A stretch of 64,000 nt of DNA from Cristatella mucedo. Its lineage: Eukaryota; Bryozoa; Phylactolaemata; Cristatellidae. The first letter of the stretch is position 1, and every line of letters begins with the position of its first letter. This document shows, in pieces, positions 1 through 13,130 of the stretch. The notes beneath the pieces were generated by a model. The model was not told the DNA's origin. It was given only the letters and a program-made list of their open reading frames with translations, and ran no database searches. The translations under genes and the position numbers were made by a program. The DNA lies in the NCBI GenBank assembly GCA_009760855.2, contig WPIO01000138.1:62001-126000 (forward strand), written 5' to 3'.

Positions 1-1889
1 AATCCTTAAAGGCCAACGTTTTGCCAGCACATGGCGACCGACTTGTGGAAATTCAGGGAGATGCCTGAATTAGCAGGATTTTGGTTGCAGCTAGCAGCTG
101 CCCATGTTAATTGTGGCTGTGCCTTAATGGTGATTTAGTACAATAATCAAAGTACGTGGATGGCTTATGTGACCTATAACCGTAATGCTGCACTTTTGCA
201 CACTCATAAGCTACTTAGGCCTTTACAGAATTATTGCAGTTTTAGGCAGCCATTGTGCGGGATCGAGCCGTTTCTCAGTGAAGGTGTACCTCATGGCTAG
301 GAACTGTCGGACTAATTGGGAAGTTCGCGATTCGCATGATTAAGCCTCTAGGATGCTCAGGTTGACGGAAAAATAAAAAAGTTACCTTCCACCTCGGTCT
401 TTTTACTTTAAGGTATGCAGCTAATTCTTGGCCGCTTTGGAAAGTCCGGCTAAACCAGGACCATTACATGACAATGATAGGACCACTAAAAGTACATCGT
501 GATGTTCTTCTCAAAGTTCACGATACAGAAATGTAACGCCTCTTTAATGCCTAGGACTTATCAAAGTCCGACAGCAGTGATCTGTCAAGTTTACTATAAA
601 CCGTTCACCGATAGCTGGTTAAGTCTTGACATTGATGGAAGTTTAGCTGAAAACCGTTAATGTTTGGGATTGCCAGTTTTCAGCAGTGGAAGCAACTTCC
701 AGTGCTACCTCTGGTAAATATCTTTACCAAGTATTGACAATAAAATAAGCAATGCATGAAGACTTGCAGATGAGGTGAGAAAATAAACTACTTGGTTTAT
801 CTTTGGCTCCTCTCTAAGACCCTTTACCTTCATGCCCTTACCTTAAACTGTAGTAAGCGGGACAATGTCAAGGGTCTTCAACTATATGCAAAAAAAAGTA
901 GCAAGATCCCACGCAAGCCTAAAAAAGCAGGAGTATTTTGTATTTTATTTGACTTTTGGTAAGTCAGTATATGGAAAAACGTCGTTTTAGTGTGATCTCT
1001 GGGCTTTAGCAGCATACCAACCACAGGCATGGTCTCTAATGAGAATTCTTAGTTTCAATGATGTACAACTGAACCATATTTACCCTAAAAGCTTTTGGCA
1101 TGGTTCTCAGCCAAGTAAGACAGTAGCTTTAATAATTTGGTTGGAGCCATATTGTAAAAGGACCAAATTGCAATTGAAAATACTTTAAGTCAATCTGCAT
1201 GTTAACTGGAGTTTATTCGGAGTTCTCTATGGGCTTTGTTCCACAAATCCTTACCACATGTTACTGCAAATATTTCTCACAATTATTATTCTAGAATCAC
1301 GAAGGTTTAAAAACTCTACTGGTAACTGTCTATCAACGCTGAAACTGCAAGAAACCGTAAGGTATTTTATATTGTACGTTAGAATACTGCATGGTAATGA
1401 GGTCTCAAGCTCAACTTGTCGATGGGCTTAAAGTTTTGCTCTGCCACTAGTTGTATGGAAATTGTCTGTGTTCCAAGCATCGCAGGATCACTGTGCCTTA
1501 TTCAGACAAAGATGTTCTAAAAATACCCTGAGTTCAAAAACGTCCTTGAGTTTTAATCTCGCTGCTTTGCACTGCCGTAATTAGCTGAAATCACTACCTA
1601 CGTTAGAGTCATTTACTAAGAATTACTATAGTCTCAAACATAGCAGTTATACCAACCTATTTCCAATTACGAAAAATCTTTCAGATTGCTAGGAAGTTTA
1701 GGTGCGAATTTCCATTTGCACAAGAGACAAGGTTCTCTGTTTCGTGCCTAAGGTATTGAAAACGAATCATACACTTTCGTTTCCTACCTTATCTAAAAGT
1801 CACCAAATTAAATGATATTCCGGTCCCTGCTTAGGTAAACCATTGTCACGAGCGTTTGGAGTGAACCTTTGTAGTCGGAATAGGGTCCA
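1..1889. other. Intergenic DNA, nothing recognised
   Basis: No open frame of note on either strand, no recognisable repeat copy, no RNA gene and no long microsatellite. Base composition looks like ordinary animal intergenic or intronic sequence. A gene with small exons could be missed by eye. Confidence 0.5.
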
Positions 1890-2215
1890 AAAGAATTAAT
1901 TTCTTCTGTGATGGGGATGTGACCTCTAGGTTGAGATCAATGGTAACCTGCTTGAATGAAGACACTGAGGTGCTACAAGGTATCAAGCGACTGAAAGCTA
2001 GGGAATTCTGCTGCTGCAGGGTTGGACTCCCTAGGATTGTCTATCTTCTGAGCAATGTATTGAGCCATGCGATTAGTTGGATTATCACAAGGATACCAGT
2101 TAGGAGCTAGTCTTTAAGTGGTTGAAGAGACGGTTGATCTTCAATATCAGCACTATTTAATTGTGCATCTGTAAATCAATAAAGTATTCACAGAAGCTAG
2201 ACTTTGCCTTTGCTA
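1890..2215 (-). mobile_element. L2-type LINE fragment, diverged
   Basis: This stretch can be aligned by eye with the L2-like copy at about 40,830-41,160. Shared blocks include the sequence around taacctgctt, the block ending attgtgcatctgt, and cagaagctagact. It therefore corresponds to the region between the endonuclease and reverse transcriptase domains of the LINE, on the minus strand. It has many substitutions and small gaps, so it is an old fragment. The plus-strand 63-codon frame across it is a by-product. Confidence 0.7.
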
Positions 2216-3244
2216 TCATCGATTGGAACGACCTACAGTAGTTATCTTAAACCCGTCTAAGGACAGTTAGTCCTGATATGTTTAGTCCTTATTAAGGCTT
2301 GTGCTTAGTAGACCTTGGTGTTCTTGCTGCATCAAAGTCCATTTGGCTCTCAAACCTTCAGGTCACAATACGAACGTAATACCTATCCATTAACTAAATC
2401 TTAAATATGAAGAATATATTTCCTTACTATATTACCCTCTAATAACTTACTCTTTATTCGGGTGCTTCACATATGCCACGTCACTTAAGCCTAAAACCTT
2501 AGCCAGACCTTGATCCGGCGAGCACCGTAACCACTGGGTCAAATCAGCTCGGCAACGAGACGGCAATCGAATATTTTACCATGGCCTATCAAGCGTATTA
2601 CTACTAATTGTTGCTAGACCTTGGGGCAAATTGCACCAGATTATTGCACATGCAAGAAGTAGTGCAATTAAGCTCTCACTTGGGAACTGACAGCTTTAAA
2701 AGTACGAGTTTCCTGGCTTCACCGAACCGCAATTTGGCACACCTACGAAAGACCAATTATTTTGTAAGCTGGTGAGACCCATCCAGTATGTGTGAGCTAC
2801 CGAGTCGGACATATTTTCAGCATTTCAACTACAACATAAAGATTGTACTGGTCTCTCAAAATGCAGCTGCACAGACGAGAAGGATTTAAGCTGAGCCTAT
2901 ATTTAGACTAGCTATCGATTTCGTTTAGCTGCTAGAACGCAACTTGCCTGAGTGGCTGCAAGCAGCACAAGCTATATTGGCTACCTGATGCATAACTCCA
3001 AATTGAAATAGGTAATGAGCCATAGAAGAATAAAGTATGAGTCTAGATCACAAAGTGTATCATTATAATTTGAGATATATTCTGAACCTATAAATTGACC
3101 TTAAGATAATACTGAGAAGTCCACATTTGAGTGTATCCACACTTCAATTTAAGGTGCAGAAAGTTCCTGGCCAGTAATAAATCGAATTTTCAGCTTTCAG
3201 CTCCCACCAAAGCTAATTTTTAGCGATGTGCCGTCTCCAGAAAT
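2216..3244. other. Intergenic DNA, nothing recognised
   Basis: No coding frame, repeat or RNA gene that I can support. Confidence 0.45.
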
Positions 3245-3497
3245 GTCGTGAAACGACAGCTACTCTCCTGCTAATGACCATAGCTGATCCTTTTCAGCGG
3301 CCCTGAGCTGCTACTTTCATGCTACTCACTACCTCAACCGCTTTCCTGACTCTTTTATACTTCCCACTTTCTCTTCGTTACGTGAAACGAAGTCTATTGC
3401 CCGCAGAATGAGTTCCAGAAGTTACCTAGGCGGTTAGTGTGCTATACAAAACTGTCCTACGTAACACCCACATAGTCTATATGGCTTTGTGGAGTTG
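3245..3497 (+). mobile_element. CR1/L2-like LINE 3' end fragment
   Basis: The reverse complement of this stretch matches the LINE inserted inside the Polinton at 17,475-17,720. Shared blocks are the 3' tail gtaacacccacat, ttttgtatagcacact, gagaaagtgggaag and gttgaggtagtgagtagcat. It is a 5'-truncated 3' end of the same family in the opposite orientation. That family is therefore resident in the host genome, and the copy within the virus is a host LINE insertion rather than viral cargo. Confidence 0.8.
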
Positions 3498-5034
3498 CAA
3501 ACGGTCACACGACATTATGTAATAGAAACCTTACTGCATCAACCATCTTATAATGAAGTGGCACAGACAACTCAACTCTCTTCTCAGGGTCTTGGCCCTG
3601 GATGTAAGCTGCTTGCTCCACACTATGGAGGCCAGAGCTCACGCTCAGCAGTCCTTAATTTTCCAAATGACGATAGCCTTCAGTACTTTTTTGCTGCTGT
3701 ATAAATGAGATAGCATAGAGCCGCTATATTATTCAGTATTAAAGTAGCAGTTTGCAGACCCTGCCAAACAAAACTAATATAAACTGTCACGTGGATTTAA
3801 TTAGTAAAGTTGGTGCTTTCCCAAAATGTCAACATGACTGTTCGCTAGACTCAATTGTACGTCTCCATACAAAAATAAAGGAACCTTTAAATAAATTTAG
3901 ATCTATATCACAGACCATTGTCGCAAATATATATATATATATATCAATTTTTAAAAAGCAATGAATGTTTATCTTTCAAGAAGATAAGTAAGCATAACAA
4001 TAAACAAAATAAGTACTTTAACAATTAATTCATTACATGGCAGTCTAGTCACTCCACACCTTGTATTACCTTGTAACATAAAACGTGCGGATAAATACTG
4101 AGGACATTCATTAAGCTCGGAACAATCAATTATGTTTGCAGCACATTCACAGTAGGGTTCTAAAGGGTAGTAGGTAATACTCAACGTTTAAAGAATAAGC
4201 AATAAAGAAAACAATGCTATTTTGATCTACCTAAAAATTACCTCTCAGCTTTAAAGTTTCCATTAAGCTATCTCAAAATACGAGTTTTCTTGTTTTTTCC
4301 GTTATTCAAAATATTAAACAAGGAAATCAAAATTGTTTTAAGTTATTTCAGGCATCCTTTCTAGGATTGCAGTCGAGATGGTTATAAAATCAAAACAAAC
4401 TATCTTACCGTCTTGAGAAAGCACTCTAAGTTATGGTAAAGCGAAATTCTACATTCACCTGTCCTGCTTTCGACACAAAGTCCTAAGAAAGAAATTTCAA
4501 TGTAAGAAATGTTTTCGCAAACAGCATTGTCTTAGCTTTTGTGATGAAGCTACCTGCTTTCCTTGAATTTATTGTAGACATGATGCATATTGACTTACAG
4601 ATACGCTGTCACTTTATTGTGATTTTGCTCTTTCGTTTTTTTAAGAGCTATTACAAGATTAAATTGCTTGTTAATTTTTGGTGCATGTGATAGCCGGGTA
4701 GGCACAGAGCATAAAATATGGCATATCGACTCAGGTTTCTTTTTTGGTTATCCCTTTAAGCAAATTTTTAGCAAAACACGATCTTCAATATCCTTTAACT
4801 GACTACGATATTTGCCTGGGCCATTTTAAAAAATCCGTAGTATTTGACAAGGTATTTTTTCGTCAATAAAATCTTGATTTGATATCATTTTATTTATTAT
4901 ATTTTTTCTAATAATTATAATGTTTAATACAGGTTACCTATTATGCTAGGAACTAACATGCTAGTTCAAAGTATGTTTCACTGAGGTTACTGTGAGATCT
5001 AGGGTGCCAAGTTAAAACTTCTCTCCCGTTTAGG
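3498..5034. other. AT-rich intergenic DNA
   Basis: Contains a short TA run near 3,930-3,944 and otherwise AT-rich sequence. Frames of 60-71 codons (for example at 3,489-3,704 and the minus-strand 3,969-4,184) show no recognisable domain, signal peptide or context, and I do not treat them as genes. Confidence 0.45.
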
Positions 5035-6635
5035 GCAATGCTTGTAATGATAATAATAATAAATCACACGATAAAGAGCCATCAGAGAACTTAATCTCTC
5101 TCTGGGCGCTTTGCATTTGCTACAAAGGGAAATTCAATTGAATGGTGAGTAATATCATGCTTGATAAACAAGCAAGATGAATAAGTGAATACAAACTAAA
5201 TGCACGGTCTCCTAAGGATTTGAGTTTTGTACTGGGTATTTGTAAACTGTTGGATTCCGAAAAGCAGGTGGTACGATGGTTGGCCTGATGGGGGAGTATA
5301 TCTGAGAGATAGGCTGCAGCCAAAGAATGAAGTGACCGAAAAGTGAACGAGAAAACCTTGAAGTCAAGCCATTGCTTGACTGGTAGCTAGTGCAGGTCGG
5401 CAAGAAGTGGAGCAATTTGGCAATTGCTACGGTCACGACAGACAAGCCTAACTGAGTAGTTGGGCACCAGCTGCAATCATCTGATCGCACTTGCTGGTAG
5501 GCCAGCGAGCAGTAAACTTTCACAGGTCGAGATGGGATGTCACGAATGCATGGACCAACTTAGATGTGGTATCCTTATCTAAGCAAGCCCGAACGTTAGC
5601 AATTTCATGAAGCTGAAAATAGGCAGATTTGACTGTGGAGCTGATATGGTCGTCTAACGGGAGGTTGCTTTGGAATATGACACCTAGTGTTCGAGCTGAT
5701 TCAATTGAAGATATGCCGGCAGAGCTAATTTTGAGCGTCGGCATTTCCCATCTGCGAATCACACTGCGTTTTCCCATAACTAGTAAATTAGTTTTATCAT
5801 TTTGTTTTTGAAAATGTACTGCCATCCATGTGCGGATGTCATCCATACACGCATCTAGTGAGCTGAGTGAATTAGAGGTGCTCGAAGGCTGGGAGGAATC
5901 AAAGCATAGGTACAACTGAGTGTCATCCGCATAGAAATTAAAGCCTTGATTTTGCATGGCAATCACGCTAGCAAGCGGGAGAGTATTAACTGTGAAAATA
6001 ACCAGATTTAGCATGAAGCCCTGATGTACCCATATTTCCGAGGTACCTCAGATGATCTTTGACCATTCACGCCAATACTCTGGAGTCTCCCACTGAGATA
6101 GGACCTGAACCACTGCTCAGCAGTGCCAGTTATGTCTAGGCGAGATAAGAGGCGATCTAGAAGAACTGTGTGATCGATGGTATCAAAAGCTGCCGAAAGA
6201 TCGAGCAAAACAAGCAGAGACACTCTACCTATGTCAGCATTCCTAAGTAGTTCGTGGTATACCTAAAGCGAGACTGAAAGAGTGGAGCGATTAGCTGTAC
6301 AGCCAGAATAGAATTTGCTAGCAAGGTTTGATGTTTCAAGATATGATATCAGCTAATCTGCCACGACTTTCTCTGGTGTCGTTGATAGGAATGGAAACAG
6401 AGAGACTGCGTGGTAGCTGCTTGAGTTCTCTTGGACCAGTGTCGCTATCTTGAGAAGTGTTGTGACTACAGCTTTTGAAAGGTACTGGGACACGACCTGA
6501 AGCTAATGAGATATTAGTGATGTTAATTATGCATGGCAGTAGCAGATTAATGAAACGTCGGAACAGGACAGTGGGGAAAGGGTCCAGAGGACTTCTGGTC
6601 GTTGGTTGAGATACGAACTTCAAGACTGGATCACG
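5035..6635 (-). mobile_element. L2-type LINE, 5'-truncated reverse transcriptase pseudogene
   Basis: The minus strand encodes, in several frames broken by indels, the core of a LINE reverse transcriptase: DLSAAFDTIDH (motif A), FYADDTQLYLCF (catalytic YADD), TLGVIF and DHISSTVKSAYFQLH. Then comes a C-terminal part with partial match to CNSLLAGLP-type sequence. The 3' end lies near 5,040-5,063 in an ATT-type short repeat (aataataataaat), typical of L2/CR1 3' ends. The 5' end is cut at the TA microsatellite near 6,645. Frames at 6,008-6,223 and 5,520-6,014 carry the conserved blocks. A second copy lies at 39,070-41,175. No endonuclease domain is present, so it cannot move by itself. Confidence 0.85.
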
Positions 6636-6644
6636 AGTGACCAG

Positions 6645-6645
<1 letters not shown>

Positions 6646-6689
<44 letters not shown>

Positions 6690-6741
6690 TGTGTGTATGT
6701 ATATATGTATATATATATATATATATGTACACACATATATG

Positions 6742-6779
<38 letters not shown>

Positions 6780-6878
6780 TATATCGATGATATATATATA
6801 TATATGACACATATATATATACATATATATATATATATATGTGTATATATGTACATATATATATATGTACATATATAC

Positions 6879-6956
<78 letters not shown>

Positions 6957-6957
6957 C
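6646..6957. repeat. Compound TA/TG microsatellite
   Basis: About 310 bp of interrupted TA dinucleotides with TGTA/CACA islands, ending in a GT run. Open frames of Tyr-Ile repeats across it are artefacts. Confidence 0.97.
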
Positions 6958-8074
6958 TGTAGGCCGGTGTGCCGGTGCGAGTGCCTGAATGTGTTTGAGT
7001 GCCTGCTTGTGGGTGTGTCTGACACCAGTGCTTATGCATTACTGTATTTCAGCTAGATCTCGATCAAGGCGACTAAGTTACGGTCTCAGTGAGTAACCGG
7101 GTCACATTTAATTTAGTAATGTTTACGTACGTTGCTAATGCCAATTAAACATTCACAATTTCAGAGTAGTCCTTTAGTCTTTCCTAAAGCCTCCAAGACC
7201 ATTGCTCCCAGACGCCTCGACAGGAAGACTGTGAAAGCGAAAATATTCCTAGATGAATTGTTAACAAAATTTCCCTCGAGACGCGAAGACGTTCGTCTAT
7301 GGTGTCTGAGGAATGCGACTAGCTAGTTGGCGTCTATGACGTTCTTTACCGGAGGAAGACGAGAGCTCCGTTGGCCTTTTAAGCGTTCAATAAGTACAAT
7401 TTAGGTTATGCACTAGATTCAGCTTTAGTCGTTGATAGGTCAATGGCTGAGATAAAAATTCGCCACAATCCTCCTATCCAGCCGTTTAAGCGAGTTCATT
7501 CCGCCGTCTCACTTTCGCCCGACGCGTGTTTCTCAGCACTCAGAGTAGCTGATTAGCAACGATCGCTAGATATTGGAATACCTTGAACTGATACCAAAAC
7601 TGAGAATATAATGACTTGCTAGCAAGCAAAGAAAGTGACCATGGCTGCAAGTGTTCCTTCAAGAGCTTGTCGCAATAATGGCAAATAAATATTCTAGTAA
7701 CCTAACTAGTAACTAACTAGTAACTTCCTAGTAATAGTAAGCCAGCTGCTGTTTTGCCATAATCAAAGCCAACAGCAAGCAGTGGCTTTTCCTTTCTTCC
7801 TAATTATTTATTACACTAGAAAAATTTTAAAAGAACACTAAGACTGAATCTTTATTGTTCATGTTGGATGTCAAGTGAGTAAAGGAAAAAACTTCTAACA
7901 TTACACACAATGTAGTGGCTGTAAGAGTTCTTTAATATGATAGGCAAACACTAAAACTTAAATGCAATTTTTGCAAAAATTTAAACTAATTAGGCACAAC
8001 TTGTTCACTTAAGCTTTCATCTGATATCCTCCTTTTAATATGTATTCATTTATATGCTTTTTTATTATTATTAA
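6958..8074. other. Intergenic DNA, nothing recognised
   Basis: No supported feature. A 64-codon frame at 7,132-7,326 has no recognisable motif. The segment 7,700-7,740 contains a few imperfect ctagtaac repeats. Confidence 0.45.
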
Positions 8075-8520
8075 GAGCTGGTCAGGTACATGGTTGGCCT
8101 AGGTCCGCCGAAACACGTCTCGAGCGTGACCGGGACCGTGACCTTAAGGCGACCAGGCCTCAGGTGTCGCGCGCGCTCGCAGGGGTGTCTCATGCCTAAC
8201 GGGAGTAACCCTGCTCACAAGCATTACCGCGGTTGCCTGTGGCGCTGGCGAGCGTGCAGCAGTGTACCTGGCATCGTGCGTTGGAGGGCGGCGCCACATA
8301 GCCGAACCGACTGCACTTGTCTAGCTCCAGCGGGAGCGCTCTCACGTATGGGCCGATCCGCCGGGCCAGCTGACCCCCGGGAGAGGGGGCCAGCTGACTC
8401 TGATGGTGTTGCCTCCTGCTGGGGCATTTCACCTCTGACTGCTCCTGGGCCCAAGGACGCTGGGGCACTTGTCTGCGGCAGTGAGTGTGACTCCTCGTGA
8501 TCAGCCGGCACTCGGGGATC

Positions 8521-9255
8521 CTATGTAAGCTGTTCTCCGCCCTGTTGGCACTTTGCGGTGCCTATGAATCGCAGCCAGACCCTGGCTGACCCATTGATGG
8601 CGTCCGCTACAAAGAGCTTTCTAAGAAGCCTGCGGTGGCGCTGGCTCACCCTGAGGGCTGCCAGGGTCCGCTCGTTTTCCGGGTGCCAGGAGCCAAGGGA
8701 GCCTACGACGAAGGTGCAGTGCTTCACATGACGCCCTCTGATACGAAGCTCATCCACCAGCTCGGTGTATTTGAGGAGCTTCCTCTCCGCCGCCGACTCA
8801 AGCGTGAGCTCCCCGTTGTCAAACGGGACCGTTACGTCGACCACCACGGCATAGGCGCCAGTGTCAATGACAGGGTCCGGGCGACGTTGCGGGACCGGGT
8901 CGAGGTCGTGGTGTTGGTCCACTCGCACGTGATTTCTTAGTGCCCAGGGCAGCGCCTCCAGGAGCCGGTTCAGGACCGCGTCATGCCGTTCCGTGATGGT
9001 GACCATCATGCTCAGGCAGTTGTTCAGGACATGTGGCAGCGTCTCGCGCTGACCGCAGCCCTTGCCGCAGAGGTGCTCTGACTCAGGGTCAAACCTGGCC
9101 CTGGCAGCAGCCACCGGGTGGAGATCCAGCCTGGCCCGAAAAATAAAGCGCCGAGTGCTCTGACTCAGGGTCAAACCTGGCCCTGGCAGCAGCCACCGGG
9201 TGGAGATCCAGCCTGGCCCGAAAAATAAAGCGCCAAGCAGCAAAAGTGACACCAA
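8521..9255 (-). pseudogene. Restriction-like endonuclease domain of R2/NeSL-type element
   Basis: In about 244 codons the frame shows a zinc knuckle (CGKGCGQRETLPHVLNNC, spacing C-x3-C-x7-H-x4-C) followed by the endonuclease core: RRPDPVID, then VVVDVTVPFDN, then KLLKYTELVDEL and FVVGSLGSWHPENERTL. The PD-(x)-D arrangement with the downstream K..KY and FVVGSLG..W blocks is the classical R2-type endonuclease signature that nicks the target for target-primed reverse transcription. The upstream part of the frame is scrambled by the 82-bp duplication. Non-functional as it stands. Confidence 0.85.
9073..9236. repeat. 82-bp tandem duplication inside the R2/NeSL-like element
   Basis: The block starting gtgctctgactcagggtc at 9,073 is repeated at 9,155 with one or two differences. 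The 82-bp period is not a multiple of three, so the duplication shifts the reading frame just before the zinc knuckle. Confidence 0.93.
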
Positions 9256-9628
9256 GGCCTGAAAACAGGAACTGGGTGTGGTTGCTGTGGCTGTCCGTTG
9301 CCAGACAGCGAGCTACTTTCCCCTGGTCTTGCCTCGTGCACCAATCTGCCGCCCATGTCTTGGCTAAGTCCTGCCTGATGGTGGAGACCATGATGGGAGG
9401 CGCGAATTGAGGGCGTTCATGGTCTCCTTCTTTCCAGTGGAGCTGGATGGTCTCAGCCGTGTACTGGACCCCAACACCTGGGCGTCGGAGCGCCTGGCGG
9501 GCCTCCGACCAGAGCGATCTCGAGCCCAAACGCACCGTATTCTCGAAGGTGCCACCGGACTGGAAGATAGTTCGGGCCTCGTCAGATGGTGCTCCTCCGA
9601 GCACCTTGATGGCATCATCGAGCCCTTC

Positions 9629-10285
9629 TCATGCGACAGCAGCCACCGCCCAGTCCGAGGAAGACAGCATGCGACATGCCTGCCTGGCACGAAAAATGTC
9701 TACGTCCTGCGAGAGCTGGAGGAGGCCGAGGCCACCACTGGGGCGTGAGGCGTGAAAGAAGCCCACAGTGGCTTTTTCAGGAAGGGAGCAGGCCGACCTG
9801 CAGAAACCCTTTACCGCTCTGTCGACCGGGACGAGGAACTTTTTTTTGAGCCACTTCGCTCGTCCCAAATATTCCAGTCTGGGCATAAGAAACGTGCGGA
9901 GAGCCTCCATCTTCTGCCACGGGGCTAGCAGGGACTGCTGGAGCAAGGCTATATCGCGGGTGATGAGGGAGACTGCCGTCTCAACCTCCACCCGAGGGTA
10001 TGCGAAGCCCTGGGGGGCACCCAAGTATAAGTGCGCCTCCTCGTCACCCAGCATTGGAACCGGGGAGCAAGCGATGGTGAATGCCAGGCTCTCCGACGCC
10101 GCCAGGTGGCGAACCAGCGTCCTGCATTTCTCCTGTCTGAACTTGAGCCCTATGCTCGAGGCTATGCTAGTACATAGTACATAGTCACATTGACTGTAGA
10201 ATAAACTGCAAAGGTAGAACGTCAGTATAAAGACAGTCTTAAAGGAGAAATAATTCTGCAAAACAATAACAAACGGTACACACAA
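9629..10285 (-). pseudogene. C-terminal part of R2/NeSL-type reverse transcriptase
   Basis: The frame shows GLKFRQEKCRTL, PMLGDEEAHLYLGAPQGF, then LLAPWQKMEALRTFLMPRL, RAVKGFCR and a Gly-rich segment near SRPSGGLGLL. This matches the thumb region of R2-group reverse transcriptases, where template-strand residues are followed by a 'wq...L..f..P.l.y' block. The first about 40 residues (10,170-10,285) lie outside the recognisable match and are probably fortuitous. The catalytic palm domain is missing, so the copy is truncated at about 10,190. Confidence 0.75.
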
Positions 10286-10700
10286 TATTCAATCGTTATA
10301 TTGTCCCACGCTGCAATAATTCTTCCTATAGCGAAGCTTGGTGCACTGTTTTCAAATGCCAGTACCACCTAACTGGCGTCTACGAACTAATTCTGCACCA
10401 GCCCATAAAAAGACCCAAGATTAATATTTCACTGTTTCACCTATTCAACTGCAAGCTTTCTCATAGACACGGTGCCAGGTCTCTTGCTTAGGTGGTCTTT
10501 GGTATAATACAGCAATCTAAGTTTACTCATCAACGATTTGAGCATATAGGTCGTCTAAGACAGCTGAACGGTAAATAATGACACACAAGACCTTGTTAGA
10601 AGAGTTTTCCCATCTCACAAAAACTCAAAGTTCTCTATTGGAAAGCCAGCTGAAAGCAGGCAAAACTATTGACAAAGGAACTTTACTTAAAATAAATACA

Positions 10701-10873
<173 letters not shown>

Positions 10874-11342
10874 TTTACCTATGTATGCCAGCCATCAGTA
10901 GCTTGTTAAGTTGACTATTATTACCATTTACAAAAGCTAAAGTTGTGTTTATGGCATCCACCCGTGATATTCAATGGCTAAATAGAATAATGCTTTCAGC
11001 CAATGAGGAACTAGTTCACTGTCTACGATCTCGATTAAAGTCCTGATTAAAGGCAAACAAAGAATACGGGTTCTGCAAGCTAAAGCGAATGACTTGTCAC
11101 TGCTAGCTTTTCTTTGAGCCAAGCCACGTAATGTGCTCGTGGCTCCAATAATTGCTACATGAAAAATTGAGCACGCTACCCATAGGTAATAACCATACAG
11201 GTTATAGTCATTAGCCTCTATTTGCAATCGCTGCCTCGTGATAGTGCAGAACAACAAATGAGTAGGAGCACCAACTGAAAATCGCCATATGCACGGCTGA
11301 AGTACCAAGCTAGAACTGGCATATATTGAAACATGTATATTT

Positions 11343-11375
11343 CACACACTCACTCACACACACAGACACACACAC

Positions 11376-11460
<85 letters not shown>
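11343..11460. repeat. CA/TA microsatellite
   Basis: Short CACACA tract with ACTC interruptions, then about 80 bp of uninterrupted TA. It lies at the same relative place as the microsatellite at 38,868-38,957. Confidence 0.97.
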
Positions 11461-11462
<2 letters not shown>

Positions 11463-13130
11463 TTTACTAGTGGCCATAAATTTGGCCTCACTTGGTTTGC
11501 TGTGAGTGGTATCGATGCATCGCAGCTTTTAGCCGTCGGTACACCTACAAAGTGATGGCATATACTAACAACTAGGTTGTGTTCTTTATTAGTTGCTGAC
11601 AGCACGGCTTTTTTCTGTAACATTTAGCTCAAGAGAAATTTTGATTGTTCTACCCGGAAAACCAGGAAGCAGGCCTACATAGCGATGCTGCCTAGCAAGT
11701 GGATTGCTCTAGTGCCTATCGGCGATTAGATTTCGGTGGCTGGGTGGCAAATATTACTCTGCTCACCGACTCGCTTGGTCCACAATATTAACGGTAGAAA
11801 AACCTGATAACTGAGATACATTTTAGTGCACTTATACTTTAGTGTACTGTTGTTGTACTTTTAAACGTGCCTAACTCCCTCTGTGCAGCTCTTCCGTACA
11901 TTATTTGTCGAAAAGAACGAGTAGGTAGTCTTGGTGGGCTATCACACAGTAATAGAGCAAAGCCCACTGACCTTAGCCACAACAGGCAGACCACTTCAAT
12001 ACGAGAGTGCAATACTAGCAGCTAGGCTAAGTGATGTCGTCTTACTGAAATAATCATTACTCATTTACGGTCTGAATATCTTGAGCAGATTGGCAGTCAT
12101 GAGATTGCTGGGACGCTGATAATAAGCATGAAGCGTTTACAAAATAACCTTTGAAAAACACCTGTGATGGAGACGGTGAAGGATCCGGCTGCACTCGGAC
12201 TTTTACTAAGAGGTGCTATCGGTTCATTAAAACGGAGTGCAAGGAGGCCAGCTTTTCCCCTACATGTATCTATGTCAAGCCATTCGAGATAACCATCGGC
12301 GAGATACTTAGTGAGTGGACGGTAATGCGATGGCTCTAAGAACAGGTGCTTGTGGCAAAGGTGGCCACGAAAGCTTTGCTACTGCCGAAAGCCCATACAG
12401 AACAGCTTCGCTTTTGTACATGGCAGCATAGACACCTGAATTTCCACGATTTAAAATTTTAAAAGACACAAGTATGTGTCCTCAAAGCTGTACTCATAAA
12501 TGTCCTCAAAAAACGTAACTACAACGCATTTTTGGATGGCAGCATGAAATTCTGCCAAGTTCAAGCTGTGATTCAAGCTGTGTGCCAGAAATTACAACTC
12601 TTGTATTCGTGGTGACTTCACGAAAAATTACCTACCACTCCCAGTGCGTACATAAAGATGTTAAGATGTTGATCTGTAAGTCCCTCTTTTCTTACTCATC
12701 AGGTGACTTGTGCGACATGCTTTCCTTAAGACATGTAATGAACCATATGGCCACGATTACGGTAATGCACGACACTTCTTAGTGATTCAGTGGTTGGTGA
12801 CCGAGATCACGAATTAGTAGATCCTCATTCCGGCATTTTAAGCCGTTTGTGACTGTGTCCCCACTTCAGTTCGGCGAACTCTTCGTCAGCCCTCTGAGTA
12901 GCTGCTTAGCACTGATCACTTCATATTTGAACGATTCGACCTAATAATTAAAATACAGAATGCTATTACCTGCTGACTCGATAATGGAAAGATCTTGGCG
13001 ATTGATGTTTCCATGAGAGCATAACCCAAATATGGTAAACGTGTAAGGTAATCTGACAATCAAGGTAAGGCAATTCATTCAGCTCATCTTTGAGGTCAGT
13101 TAAATCGGAAAATGATTAAATGAGATAACA

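Larger units (their letters stand above)
8075..10195 (-). mobile_element. R2/NeSL-type non-LTR retrotransposon, 5'-truncated and decayed
   Basis: A GC-rich island against AT-rich flanks. On the minus strand, from high to low coordinates, it encodes the C-terminal part of a reverse transcriptase, then a Cys-Cys-His-Cys zinc knuckle and a restriction-like endonuclease domain, then a 3' untranslated region (8,520 down to 8,075). This RT, CCHC, endonuclease order at the C-terminus is typical of the R2/R4/NeSL/Hero group, unlike the N-terminal AP endonuclease of L2/CR1. Frameshifts, an internal 82-bp duplication and loss of the whole N-terminal half show that it is dead. I cannot tell which clade it is by eye. 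Confidence 0.85.

Noticed and set aside
6606-7039. Frames of 118-139 codons made of Tyr-Ile or His-Thr repeats
   Set aside because: They are translations of TA and CA/GT microsatellites; the same holds for 10,578-10,901, 11,354-11,623, 46,046-46,426, 54,703-55,072 and 63,328-63,684.
8090-8500. Open frames on both strands in the GC-rich block
   Set aside because: GC-rich 3' untranslated region of the R2/NeSL-like element; no conserved residues, and frames are open only because stops are rare in GC-rich DNA.
9407-9849. Plus-strand frames of 72-113 codons
   Set aside because: Antisense to the reverse transcriptase and endonuclease parts of the same element.
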